Source: Vesta saturnalis (Eukaryota > Arthropoda > Insecta > Coleoptera > Lampyridae). From it: a DNA stretch of 64,000 nt. The notes beneath the pieces are model-generated. The model was not told the DNA's origin and made no database searches. It saw only the letters and a list, made by a program, of their open reading frames with translations. Positions within the stretch are counted from its first letter, which is position 1. Every line of letters begins with the position of its first letter. The position numbers and the translations under genes were made by a program. The stretch covers positions 10,948,501-11,012,500 of the forward strand of contig JARFJB010001976.1 of the NCBI GenBank assembly GCA_036346205.1. The letters are read 5' to 3'. Positions 45,031 to 55,321 of the stretch are shown here, one piece after another.

Positions 45031-47962
45031 ATGTCTCGTGCAAGGAGGTCAGTAAATCTGGCTTTAGAGAAAAGCATCGTTGAAAATAAGGACGCAAGTG
45101 AGGTTAGTCTAAAGAAATAGATAGGTACTAATTCTTATCTCTAATTGATGCAAGTCCGAGAAATATATACCGAATTGAGAAATTGTAAATATTAGGTTCC
45201 TAATGCAGTGTTTCCAGAAGTAAGTTTATATTAATCAATCATAATAATTCATGACGACCAATATTGTTAGTTATTTCAATTTTTATTTGTTGTGTTCAGC
45301 GAATCAACGTGTTATATTCAATTTAGGGGTAAATGACTCAGAATACACTGACCACATTTGTTAGCCATACCATACGTAAGTTTCACTATTTATATTCAAT
45401 TTGAAATATCCATAATGTGCTTATTTTTACATTAGCACTCAGGATTAATTAAAGAACCAGTAGATTCACCAGGATACTTCGGGTATGCTGCAGTATCGGA
45501 AATTTGTAATGTAGATATTGTCACTTCTATAGACAACAAGCAAAAAGATGAGCTTTCCAACTATTTTCAGAACCTTCCCCTTTTGCTTTCTAGATTAATC
45601 GTGATGAAGTCCTCTTTGATGACTCTATTACGAACAAAGCATAATGATGATATCGAAAAACTGACTGTTACTGAAGCTCAAGGAGAGCCGAAAAAAACAA
45701 GTAAAAGGATTCCTAGACCATATATTTGGAAAAGGAACGTGCAAAAATTGCGAGTAAATTCAGGTTTGCCGTATTTGTCTGAAGGTGAAGGCAAGATATC
45801 TGGAAAACGTTGAAAATCTCCTTGTACAGAGAAATGCAGATCAGGGTGTGACACTAAATCTACAGATGCTGATAAATTAGCGATCCACTCAGCTTTTTGA
45901 AACTAGGAGATATTACCCTTCAGTGACAATTTTTAAACACATGGAAGTATTGAAGGAAAAATACCGTAGGGTCACAGAGAGAAGTAACCGTAGTGAAAAT
46001 TTGTGTTATTGCATGACACTGCGGGGAATCAAAATAAATGTATGTAAAACTTTTTTCCTGAACACGATAGATATTGGAGAAAAATTTATAAAGACAACAT
46101 GGAAGAAATCGAACGGTAATGGTCTGGTAGCAAGAAAAAAAGAGGAAATTTCCGAAAAAGAAAAACAATCAACGCATCTATTAAAGAAAAAATTGTTACC
46201 CATATCAACTCCTTCGAACGAAGAGAATCACATTATTTGAGACCAAAGACAACACGAGAGTTCATAGACGGTTCTTTAACGTTAGCGCAAATGTACCGCT
46301 ATTATAAATCGGAGCAAGAAGGATTGCCGGTTGCAAAGGTGTACCTATGAGCATATTTTCAAAATCTACTTTAACATATCATTTTAAACCTAAAATGGAT
46401 CAATGGGCTATTTGCGAAGCCTTTAAAAACTCAGGAGAACAATCGTTACTCCAGAAAGCATATGAAAAGCACATAAAAAACAAAATCATGATCAGGGAAG
46501 AAAAGACTCAAGATGTTGAGAAAGTAAAAGAAGATCCTTCATTTACAGTAGCCTACTTTAACTTGCAAGCAAGCTTGCCGACGCCTTGTGGAGATCTTTC
46601 ATCATTTTGTTACAACTGCCGTTTACGTTGTTTGAACTTCACGGTTTTGTTGCTTTTAGCACGAGATAGTTGCCAATAGGGGTCCTAACGGACTAGCAAC
46701 TTGCCTATCACAGTGTTTGGCAAATGAGTGTGTAAGAAAAGAAGTAATCTTTCACTCGGACAACAGCGTAGGACAAAATAAAAACCTCTGCAAATCGTAT
46801 CAATACTTTCACATCAAAAAATCAGTTTTTGTAACTTTAAACGATTAACTTTACAAAACAATTACAAAAATGGTTTTGATCAGAAATTTCATTTTACATC
46901 TAATACCAAAATTTCAAAAAAAATCGTGTGGACGAGTTCCAAAATCGAGTTTTTTGGAAATATTTCGAAAGTGACAAACTTTTCGAAAAAATTGCAAAAA
47001 TTTTTGTGAGAAATTTGATTTCCTATCTAATGTTGTCTTCACTTTTGAATATGTTAGGTTGTTCCGGAGATATTTAGAAAAAAACCGGTTTTATAAAGTG
47101 ACGGTTTTTACTAATATAAAAAATACTCATAATTATATTAATAATCTAAACAAAACAATCAGTCGCTTTGGGTAGTTGACATCTATATGTGTGCCAAATT
47201 TCAAGTTGATATGTTAAGTCCTTCGAAACTTATGGAGTACAGACATACAGACACACAGACACACTCATACACAGAGACAAGATTTTTTTGCTCAAATTTT
47301 GTTTTTGGACGTTTTAGAACATTTGAAAATAAAAATTTTTGAAAATTTTTTTAGCGACGCAGTGCTTCCCATCCATTGGATGGAAGTAAAATAAAATAAT
47401 CGTGTCTATGTATATCTACGCAATTAACAAAAATCGACATAAGGAGCATTACGCAAAACTATCTTACAGTAGGTCACACTCAGAACGAGAGTGATTCAAA
47501 GCACACCACTATTGAGAGCCAGAAGCGTTGCGTATTAAGAAGTGGCCCTATTTATGTACCCTATCAGGGGCCTCCTATTATCAGAGCGGCCAAGAAAAAA
47601 GACTCTACATCGTGGAGAAACTTTCTACAGAAGATTTCCTGGATTGTAAAAAATTTAGCCAAAACGTTGCGAAAAATTTTTCAATTAATTTGAAACAAGA
47701 AAAGGTTTTGTGGAATGAGACTTAAGTTATAAAGGTAGAAAAATAGTCCAACTTCATTTTTTTATATAACCGACATTGGCCTTGAATACGAAGAAATTAA
47801 TATCCAAGAAAAACTAAGACGCTCTATTAATATTGGTGAATGTAATTCAGAAAAGCCTTTGTAAAAGCTCGATCAATCTCTCAAAAAACTAAACAACTCC
47901 TTACAGAGTTATGAGCAAAGAATGCAATTAAAAGGGTGTACCACGGGTTCTATAACGATTTA
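45031..47962 (+). pseudogene. Spliced gene of an uncharacterised arthropod family (possible transposase), decayed
   Basis: Exon 1 (45031-45102) starts MSRARRSVNLALEKS and ends at GAG|GTTAGT. The next exon begins after TTACATTAG (45436) in the same phase: HSGLIKEPVDSPGYFGYAAV. Downstream are RPYIWKRNVQKLRVNSGLPY (~45720), CTEKCRSGC, TTREFIDGSLTLAQMYRYYK (~46250), an FKPKMDQ segment, and a region matching KNKIMIREEK. HSDNSVGQNKNLC is at ~46755. After ~560 bp of unrelated sequence, GHTQNESDSKHTTIE (~47475) and GPIYVPYQGP follow. I recall this architecture from many unnamed insect proteins, and the conserved acidic and histidine motifs suggest an RNase-H-like transposase, but function is unproven. 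At least six frame breaks are visible. Confidence 0.65.
46838..47399. repeat. Insertion of repeat-like sequence in the SDN/GQNKN gene
   Basis: Coding similarity stops near 46837 and resumes at ~47400. The intervening sequence has frequent near-repeats (AAATTTCATTT, TTTCGAAA) and a tail with ACAGACATACAGACACACAGACAC (47245-47270), a pattern common in interspersed-element 3' regions. No target duplication was resolved. Confidence 0.5.
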
Positions 47963-48279
47963 ATCGGTGCCAACTAATCACTTTATTTTTTTATAAGTGT
48001 AGTTTATATACTTTCTTGTATTTTTTACTTTTCAATAAAAAAATTTTCATTGTGTAACTTACTGTAATAACGCCCCAACTGCAGAGAACTAAGTGGAGGC
48101 TATATACGGTTGTACCAAATTGGTCAGTGCGATATGGTCAGAACTACCACATTGTGTTTTTAATTTATCCGTTGATAATTAAGGTTTAATTATCATACAT
48201 AATACCATTAGGGGTCCAAAATTATCAATAATCCGGGAAAGAGCGGTGTTGACTGGAACTTGCATGGGTTGGTCTTCTC
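47963..48279. other. AT-rich spacer before the Polinton
   Basis: Contains a possible AATAAA-type polyadenylation signal at ~48035 for the preceding gene. Confidence 0.35.
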
Positions 48280-49512
48280 CGTTGGTTAAAAGTAATAAGG
48301 GGGCACTTGTCGCCACCACCTTGGATTTTGACGCCACAAGGCCGGCCACGTGGGAGACCGTATTTTTACCCTTATCTTTATGGTTTCTTTTCGGAGGCCT
48401 TTTTCAACCCCTTGATGGAATTTTCATCCCTAATTATGGTCTTTTTGACAGCAATTGTTTGTCGGCCTTACTTTATGGTTTCTTTTCGGAAGCATTTTTC
48501 AGCCCTTGATGGAATTTTCAACACTTTTTGTTCTACTAAGAGCCTTTTTGACAGCAATTTTTTGTACTTGCTCACGTGAGGGGTGTATTTAGGGTTTGGT
48601 CTTGGGGTTGGCCTTGGGCTTAGGGTTGATCTTGGCCTTGGACTTGGACTTGGTCCAGGCGTTGGTCTTGGCTTTGGTTCTGGGGCTGGGTCACGGCTTC
48701 TTTTCGGGGGGCCTTTTTCAACCCTAATTAAGGTCATTTTGGTAATATTAAGAGCAGTACAACCCCTGGAGATTAGGCAGTTCCACGTGTTTATTAATAT
48801 GTATTAGGACCCTTTTTATTTTATCACATGACATTGCATAATTGTATTTCTTTTAATTCCTATCTACAGATTGTGATCTTTTACCTACACGAAAATTTAT
48901 TTATACATTGGGGTTGTATTCTAATAATTAAATTTCACTGTCATTTTAAATTAATCTCAACACGCAATGCAAAAAATTATTTAAAGTTAATTACACGACA
49001 CAGTAATCAGAATATTGTTGTTCTAAACGAATATTAAAACTGGTTGCGTACCTTTAAAATATCTTTAATCACCATCCTCCCGTTATAATTGTTGTATATA
49101 CACAGGTCCTCGGTATCAGAACACTTAATATTTTTAAGTAAGATATGTTGTTTACACTAGCTGTAATTAAATCTATGCAACTAAATAAATTAAGGTCATA
49201 ACTACCGTTTTCTGCTGCACGTATAGGCTCACTAATACCACTCTCTGTGTTTTGACTTATGCTTAATTGATATAAAACTGGTTATCGAGTAAAAATAATC
49301 TTTGGAATGTAAATAAAATATTATAATATATGCTGTACATACACACAAAATTGTTTTATAGAAAACGAATTCATTATAAAGCACTCATTAAAATATAACA
49401 TAGAGTTAATTACAGTTGGTGTAATCATATAATACCAATATTGAGTAGCATACTTTATTTGATAAGTGCTAAAAATCATAAATTTTTATAAAAAGATTAA
49501 AAGAAAGAGAAA
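48280..49512 (+). repeat. Polinton left terminal inverted repeat
   Basis: Pairs with 59917-61345. The outer half has ~93-bp tandem-like units beginning TATGGTTTCTTTTCGGA (48381, 48474) and a degenerate GGNCTTGG minisatellite (48590-48690). The inner half is unique AT-rich sequence, well conserved with the right arm. Confidence 0.92.
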
Positions 49513-49633
49513 ACAGTAGGTATTACGTAACGCTTAATTAAAAGTAAAATATAACGTTGTTGCAGATCACTTGGTATTTAAACGAAGATCAGTAGATCAG
49601 AAGATCAGTATCAGTATCGTTTAGCAATCCGAG

Positions 49634-50262
49634 ATGGAGGGTCAGTTTAAGCACCCCTTTTCGGTAATAGTAGCAGGGCCATCTGGTTGTGGGAAATCGT
49701 ATTTCATTGTAGATTTTCTAAAAAATATCGAAACTGCCTGCGATACAGCTTTTGAAAAAATTATCTGGTTTTACAGCGAGTGGCAGCCATTGTTCAAAGA
49801 TCTCTGTGTGGAATTTCAAAAGGGTTTACCTGATATGGAGCAGTTTGACGGCGAAAAACCGGTCTTAGTAATAATTGATGATCTAATGCGCGAAACTAAC
49901 GGTTCAGTGGTTGATATTTTTACAAAGGGCAGTCACCATAGAAACCTAAGTGTGTTTTCTTAACTCAAAACATATTTCATCAAGGACGCGGATAGTGGGA
50001 TATTTCTCTCAATGCATACTACATAATTTTAATTAGAAAATCACGTGTCAGAGCTCAGATACAGCATTTGGCAAGGCAGATTTCACCGGACAACCCGAAA
50101 TTTTTAGAGGCAGCGTACCAAGACGCCACTTCAAACCCACACGGATATTTATTATTCGATTTAAAACAGAATACACCGGATGTGCTGCGATATATAACAA
50201 ACATATTCGGGCCTCAAGGTATTTGCCAGGTATATATAGCGAAAAAAGCGTTTAAGCCATAA
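49634..50262 (+). pseudogene. Polinton packaging ATPase (FtsK/HerA, A32-like)
   Basis: The ATG at 49634 gives the N-terminus, with Walker A GPSGCGKS at residues ~16-23 and Walker B VLVIIDDLM at ~77-85. The frame stops at 49963. The middle is read in another frame, and the C-terminal part (ARQISPDNPKFLEAAYQDAT, ending QVYIAKKAFKP) is at 50068-50262. In viruses and Polintons this ATPase pumps genome DNA into the capsid. Both ATP-binding motifs survive, but the gene is split by at least two frame changes between 49963 and 50068. Confidence 0.92.
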
Positions 50263-50265
50263 TAT

Positions 50266-50604
50266 ATGATGGTTGACATTTTAAGCGAAAACTCCGATAT
50301 CCTGCGTACATTAGCCAGATTAAGTAAAAGTCAACGTGACGCTTTATTGAAATGTCTGGATAGTAGGCAGGTGGAATGTATTTGCGAGTGTGCACATAAC
50401 ATTTTAAAAGGTTGTGTACCTGTCAGCTGATCAGAAGCAGCGACTCTCTCAGCATAACCAGACTTTACGACGCTTGGTACGGAGAGGTGAATCTATAAAA
50501 AAGAAGAAACAGTTTCTTGTACAGAAAGGCGGTGCATTTTTGCCACTCTTGTTAGGTTGTTAGGACCATTACTCGGTGGAATTCTGGGTAATCTATTTCA
50601 ATAA
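50266..50604 (+). pseudogene. Small Polinton virion-type protein, basic then hydrophobic (pX-like, tentative)
   Basis: The ATG at 50266 directly follows the ATPase stop. The N-terminal half is helical with LARLSKSQRDALLKCL and CICECAHNILKG. The C-terminal half has SIKKKKQFLVQKGG followed by a hydrophobic Leu/Gly-rich tail ending before TAA at 50602. This order is highly conserved in Polinton and adintovirus late regions and has been likened to adenovirus core protein pX. I hold that assignment as tentative. Two frameshifts are seen, at ~50427 and at a duplicated TTGTTAGG (50547-50562). Confidence 0.72.
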
Positions 50605-50606
50605 CC

Positions 50607-51302
50607 ATGGACAACAACAACATGCAGAAGATGATTATTCTACCGCTGGACTTTATACAGCGATTACAGGCACCAGATGTCACACAAAACAACATTTTAA
50701 CGCAGCTAGGTAACGATATGGATAAAGTTTTAAAAACCAAAATGACTGATCATGACAAATGGCAGCAATACAATCAAGTTCTTCAAAGATATCTGCACTT
50801 TTCCAATCAATTACGTCAACCCGCTAGCATAACAATCAGGGGTGATGCTGATGATGATATTAGAGAATCACCGCAACGCAAAGGTTTGGCGGACGACGAA
50901 ATAGTATCTACACTTCCACCTTCATATAAGAGAAAAGGCGAGGCTTTCTTGAGTATACTGAATACGAGCAGTGATGTATTTTGGGATAAAAGGGATACTG
51001 TCACAATAAAAGGAGAGATCTTACCACATTCGAACATTATCGTTCTGGTTCACGAGACGTTAAGAAAGCAAAAAACTACAAACCCACACGGTTGGCGCCA
51101 GTTTACGACGTACATTAAAAAGATAAATATACCATGAGAGTTTATCGGTAATGCGCAAAGATATTATGTTACTGTATCACCCTACGCTCAACGGGCCCTC
51201 ATAGGTGAGAATTACGATGCTAATAGTGAATCGCGGGAAACACCGAGAAGAATCTCTCAGAGAAGGGGAATTTCACTAAATTGGGATTCGTGTCGAACAT
51301 AA
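50607..51302 (+). pseudogene. Conserved Polinton protein of unknown function
   Basis: The ATG at 50607 lies 3 bp after the previous stop. One frame of 231 codons, interrupted only by TGA at 51135 and ending at TAA 51300. The N-terminal third has a KWQQYNQVLQRYLHF motif at residues ~53-67. The C-terminal half has PPSYKRKGEAFLSIL, DTVTIKGEILPHSNI and LRKQKTTNPHGWRQF. I know this family only as an unnamed protein next to Polinton capsid genes. No enzymatic motif is seen. A minor virion or assembly role is a guess from position. Confidence 0.75.
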
Positions 51303-51303
51303 T

Positions 51304-51378
51304 ATGGATGCTGTATACTATGACCCCTCTCATTCGGCGGGGTTTGCGGGTATAACACCTTTAGCTAATGTTGTAAAA
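51304..51378 (+). pseudogene. Polinton integrase, 5' fragment
   Basis: The ATG at 51304 starts 2 bp after the upstream stop. It encodes 25 residues with the family's usual start (YYDPSHSAGFAG). It is cut at the Penelope insertion, and its last 13 bp (51366-51378, TAATGTTGTAAAA) are repeated at 55309-55321, where the gene resumes. Confidence 0.88.
51366..51378. repeat. Target-site duplication of Penelope pair B, left
   Basis: TAATGTTGTAAAA, identical to 55309-55321. Confidence 0.88.
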
Positions 51379-51450
51379 AACTGGATAAGAACTTGCCTTT
51401 AAACTTGATTAAAATAATAAAATGGAAAACGAAATTTACAATCATTTTAA

Positions 51451-51480
51451 CGTTTCGGTATTTACTTATACCATTTTCAA
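51451..51480 (-). ncRNA. Hammerhead-like terminus, Penelope B inverted copy
   Basis: The minus strand reads TTGAAAATGGTATAAGTAAA then TACCGAAACG. The GGTAT/ATACC stem and the GAAAC box are intact. The first box is TTGAAAA instead of CTGANGA, so self-cleavage is doubtful in this copy. Confidence 0.4.
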
Positions 51481-51577
51481 ATAGTACATCATGCTATAAA
51501 GCTAATTACATTTTATAATGTACTTATATTAATAACATGACATTACAAATTTAAAGTTTACTTCAACGTCAAAGTTG

Positions 51578-51625
51578 TCAAAGCAACCTTAAATTTGGCA
51601 TGTCATGTTGTAATTTATGGTGGTT

Positions 51626-51703
<78 letters not shown>

Positions 51704-52117
51704 CTCCTTTATGTCCAGATCTGATAAATTACTGGCTCTGTCCAAGATTGTAAAGTCATCATGTGTGATGTTGTGGTTTTCATCAATTTTATGTTTAAAG
51801 ATAGCGGAATAAGGTATTGTTAGAGAACGCTTACCAAGTCGAGGAGTAATACCCAAGTGTTCACATCTACGAACAGCAAAGTGACGACGGGTTTTACCGA
51901 CGTAAGTAGCATTACAGCTACTACATTGAAATTTATAAATGATGTTCGAAGATATGCCATTTGGGAGTGCGTCTTTGACTCGAAAAAGAGAACCGATGCG
52001 TTCAATGGTTGTAAAGGCAATACGTAATTCAACTTTCGGAAGATATTTTTTAATGTGTTGTTTGAGAATACGACGTATTTGTAGGCTATGAAGACCTGTA
52101 TAAGGGAGCTTTGTCAT
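51578..52117 (-). pseudogene. Penelope B inverted copy: GIY-YIG endonuclease part
   Basis: The minus strand begins LPYTGLHSLQIRRILKQHIK, continues with the linker, then CSSCNATYVGKTRRHFAVRR (the GIY-YIG variant with TYVGKT) and HKIDENHNITHDDFTILDRA, and runs into the (TA)n tract. It is separated from the RT part by stops at 52118-52135. The nuclease nicks target DNA in active Penelope-like elements. Confidence 0.9.
51629..51699. repeat. (TA)n microsatellite in Penelope B 3' region
   Basis: About 35 units. The matching site in the plus copy (55067-55087) has ~10. Confidence 0.95.
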
Positions 52118-52134
52118 ATAATATGTTTTTCTTC

Positions 52135-52932
52135 TCAGGGCTTAGTTGATGGATTAAGTTGTTTATTAAGAAATCGTCCAATGTATCTATTCATGAACCC
52201 TAGAGGAAAACCATTCTTCATAAAAATTGACTTGATCTTGTAAAATTCTTCATGGAGAAGATGGTAATTGGAAGATAACATGTATGCACGGTGTAGTAAT
52301 ATATTTAAGAGACTAATTTTGTATTTATTAGGGACGAAACTGTCTATGTTTTGATACAGTCCTGTAAATGTAGGTTTTCTGTAGATGACGTAGAAAAGCC
52401 AGAATTCGTGCGAATTATGTTTATTCCCAAAATGGTAAGACGTGATCTTTTCAATTTCATTTGTAAATTTGATGTTGGGGTGTTGTTGATTTAAATAATT
52501 CAGAAAATCCGTAATATATTCTTGATGTTTAAATAATAAAAATGTGTCATCAATGTATCTTCTGTATAGACGGGGCTTGAATCTAGGAGGACAATTGGAT
52601 AACCATTGTTTTTCATGGAAATTTAGAAAAGCGTTCGCAAATGTTGGACCTAGAGGATTTCCCATTGCTACTACGTCAATCTGTTGGTATAGGTTTTGTT
52701 TAAATAGGAAATAACTTTCTTTTGTGGCAAGAGTGAGTAGATCCTTAAATTTGTTCTTTCCAAGATTTAAAATTTTACTAGTTGGATCAAGAAAAAGGGA
52801 ATCAACTATGATTTCGATTGTTTCATCTAATGGAACATTAGTAAATAGGCTTTCAATGTCGAAACTAACCATGATTGTGTCCTTGTGTAAATTGGATGAA
52901 ACTATTTCTTTAGCAAAAGAAGAAACACCCAT
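52135..52932 (-). pseudogene. Penelope B inverted copy: reverse transcriptase part
   Basis: The minus-strand open frame has VSFDIESLFTNVPLDE (~52870), VAMGNPLGPTFANAF (~52660), LYRRYIDDTFLLF (catalytic box, ~52560) and YRKPTFTGLYQN (~52370). A short out-of-frame segment at ~52395-52440 (after IEKITSYHFG) replaces residues that read FLGINI in the plus copy. The copy starts abruptly at 52932 at the head-to-head junction. Confidence 0.92.
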
Positions 52933-52935
52933 CGA

Positions 52936-53587
52936 GAGCTAATCCGCCAAGAAATAAACAGACATCAACTTCGTTCAAAATTTTTTCAAAAGAAAGCCCA
53001 AGAAGACATTCAAGCTTTTAAAGAAGGTGTTTCTTTTTTAGATTTTATTTGGATCACATCGCAATGGCATAAATACAACAACAAACGCCTAAGTAAAATA
53101 TCTTATACACATAAAAAGAAATTAAATCAACTATGTAAGTTTCAACATTGTTCATCCACCATAACACCAAATGAAGTCATTTTAACTACTCTTCATACCT
53201 GTTATCAAACATAGAAAAATCAATCTTATGCAAAGGTTTGAATTATGCAATATCCCCACGTAAAATAAATTTTATGCACTTCGCTCTACCAATGGAGAAC
53301 ATCGCTCGAAAACTTTTTAATTTATGCTTTAAAAATTCAGAAAATGATAATTTTACATGGAATTGTATTACCACTAAACTTAAAGATATTGCTTTAAATT
53401 CTACAAGCTTTTTCGACCACCTACACCTAATCTGACAAATGAAGAACTTCAGACCCTTCGAAATCTCCAAAGAAAACAAGACCTAGTCATAACCCGACCA
53501 GACAAAGGTAATGGTGTAGTACTACTAGACCGTACAAATTACTTGGGATAATCTCGGACACCTCTAAATTTTGCCATATAAAATACA
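52936..53587 (+). pseudogene. Penelope B plus copy: N-terminal region
   Basis: Out-of-frame coding stretches resemble the Penelope N-terminus, with WHKYNNKRLS (~53070), LRNLQRKQDLVITRPDKGNG (~53460-53515) and VLLDRTNY. Multiple stops break it. The start cannot be placed. Confidence 0.75.
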
Positions 53588-54814
53588 ATGATATCTTTAA
53601 AACAACTTTATCAATTGAAGATTCTTATAAAAGAAACTGAAAACAATTTCAAAACCATATATAATGAAACTTCTCCTACAGGTTCCTATCCAGGTAGAAT
53701 TTATGGCTTACCTAAAATTCATAAAAACAACTTCCCGCTTCGACCCATCCTCAATGCAATTGGTACCCCAAACTTCCTTTTAGCCCAACATCTTGTTCCT
53801 CATTTGAAGACACTTACTGAAAATGAATTTTCAGTTAAAGACAACTTCTCTTTTGCTAAAGAAATAGTTTCATCCAATTTACACAAGGACACAATCATGG
53901 TTAGTTTCGACATTGAAAGCCTATTTACTAATGTTCCATTAGATGAAACAATCGAAATCATAGTTGATTCCCTTTTTCTTGATCCAACTAGTAAAATTTT
54001 AAATCTTGGAAAGAACAAATTTAAGGATCTACTCACTCTTGCCACAAAAGAAAGTTATTTCCTATTTAAACAAAACCTATACCAACAGATTGACGTAGTA
54101 GCAATGGGAAATCCTCTAGGTCCAACATTTGCGAACGCTTTTCTAAATTTCCATGAAAAACAATGGTTATCCAATTGTCCTCCTAGATTCAAGCCCCGTC
54201 TATACAGAAGATACATTGATGACACATTTTTATTATTTAAACATCAAGAACATATTACGGATTTTCTGAATTATTTAAATCAACAACACCCCAACATCAA
54301 ATTTACAAATGAAATTGAAAAAGATCACGTCTTACCATTTTTGGGAATAAACATAATTCGCACGAATTCTGGCTTTTCTACGTCCATCTACAGAAAACCT
54401 ACATTTACAGGACTGTATCAAAACATAGACAGTTTCGTCCCTAATAAATACAAAATTAGTCTCTTAAATATATTACTACACCGTGCATACATGTTATGTT
54501 CCAATTACCATCTTCTCCATGAAGAATTTTACAAGATCAAGTCGATTTTCATGAAGAATGGTTTTCCTCTAGGGTTCATGGATAGATACATTGGACGATT
54601 TCTTAATAAACAACTTAATCCATCAACTAAGCCCCGAGAAGAAAAACATATTATATATACAAAGCTCCCTTATACAGGTCTTCATAGCCTACAAATACGT
54701 CGTATCCTCAAACAACACATTAAAAAATATCTTCCGAAAGTTGAATTACGTATTGCCTTTACAACCATTGAAGGCATCGGTTCTCTTTTCGAGTCAAAGA
54801 CGCACTCCAAATGA
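53588..54814 (+). CDS. Penelope B plus copy: reverse transcriptase open frame (408 codons)
   Basis: One uninterrupted plus-strand frame carries the Penelope-like reverse transcriptase. Motifs are GRIYGLPKIHKNNFPLRPIL (residues ~37-56), VSFDIESLFTNVPLDE (~104-119), AMGNPLGPTFANAF (~173-186), RLYRRYIDDTFLLF (~205-218, catalytic YIDD), FLGINIIRT and YRKPTFTGLYQN (~266-277). The thumb-like region follows, with LQIRRILKQHIKKYLPKVEL. The frame ends at 54814, where a shift separates it from the GIY-YIG domain. Penelope-like elements prime reverse transcription at nicked target DNA. This copy retains the full RT core but lacks an intact N-terminus and nuclease frame. Confidence 0.93.
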   Translation: MISLKQLYQLKILIKETENNFKTIYNETSPTGSYPGRIYGLPKIHKNNFPLRPILNAIGTPNFLLAQHLVPHLKTLTENEFSVKDNFSFAKEIVSSNLHKDTIMVSFDIESLFTNVPLDETIEIIVDSLFLDPTSKILNLGKNKFKDLLTLATKESYFLFKQNLYQQIDVVAMGNPLGPTFANAFLNFHEKQWLSNCPPRFKPRLYRRYIDDTFLLFKHQEHITDFLNYLNQQHPNIKFTNEIEKDHVLPFLGINIIRTNSGFSTSIYRKPTFTGLYQNIDSFVPNKYKISLLNILLHRAYMLCSNYHLLHEEFYKIKSIFMKNGFPLGFMDRYIGRFLNKQLNPSTKPREEKHIIYTKLPYTGLHSLQIRRILKQHIKKYLPKVELRIAFTTIEGIGSLFESKTHSK

Positions 54815-55059
54815 CATATCTTCGAACATCATTTATAAATTTAAATGTAGTAGCTGTAATGCTACTTACGTCGGTAAAACCCGTCGTCACTTTGCTGTTC
54901 GTAGATGTGAACACTTGGTATTACTCTCGACTTGGTAAGCGTTCTCTAACAATACCTGATTCCGCTATCTTTAAACATAAAATTGATGAAACCACAACAT
55001 CACACATGATGACTTTACAATCTTGGACAGAGCCAGTAATTTATCAGATCTGGACATAA
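54815..55059 (+). pseudogene. Penelope B plus copy: GIY-YIG endonuclease, frame-broken
   Basis: In shifted frames: IIYKFKCSSCNATYVGKTRR, FAVRRCEHL, then after ~54930 another shift, RLGKRSLTIPDSAIFKHKID. It corresponds residue for residue to 51700-51990 on the opposite strand. Confidence 0.88.
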
Positions 55060-55239
55060 AGGAGTCTCTGTATATATATATATATAAATACAAACCACCC
55101 TTAAATGTACAACATGACATGCCAAATTTAAGGTTGCTTTGACAACTTTGACGTTGAAGTAAACTTTAAATTTGTATTGTCATGTTATTAATATAAGTAC
55201 ATTATAAAATGTAATTAGCTTTATAACATGATGTACTAT

Positions 55240-55269
55240 TTGAAAATGGTATAAGTAAATACCGAAACA
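55240..55269 (+). ncRNA. Hammerhead-like terminus, Penelope B plus copy
   Basis: TTGAAAATGGTATAAGTAAA then TACCGAAAC. Same degraded first box as at 51451-51480, with stem GGTAT/ATACC kept. Confidence 0.4.
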
Positions 55270-55308
55270 TTAAAATGATTTTAAATTTCGTTTTCCATTT
55301 TATTATTT

Positions 55309-55321
55309 TAATGTTGTAAAA
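55309..55321. repeat. Target-site duplication of Penelope pair B, right
   Basis: TAATGTTGTAAAA, identical to 51366-51378. Confidence 0.88.

Larger units (their letters stand above)
51379..55308. mobile_element. Penelope-like element pair B, head to head, inserted in the Polinton integrase
   Basis: A minus-strand 5'-truncated copy (51404-52935) abuts a longer plus-strand copy (52936-55308). The shared ~1.45 kb forms an inverted repeat with near-identical coding sequence. Identical 13-bp duplications flank the pair, so it inserted or formed as one event. About 25 bp of non-element sequence (51379-51403) sits at the left edge. Both copies share a (TA)n tract just after the endonuclease and a GAAAC-containing hammerhead-like terminus. 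Confidence 0.92.

Noticed and set aside
48468..48807. Pro/Arg-rich (minus) and Gly/Leu-rich (plus) frames, and the Gln/Pro-rich frame at 60732-60962
   Set aside because: They arise from the minisatellite in the Polinton inverted repeats, present on both strands and in both arms.
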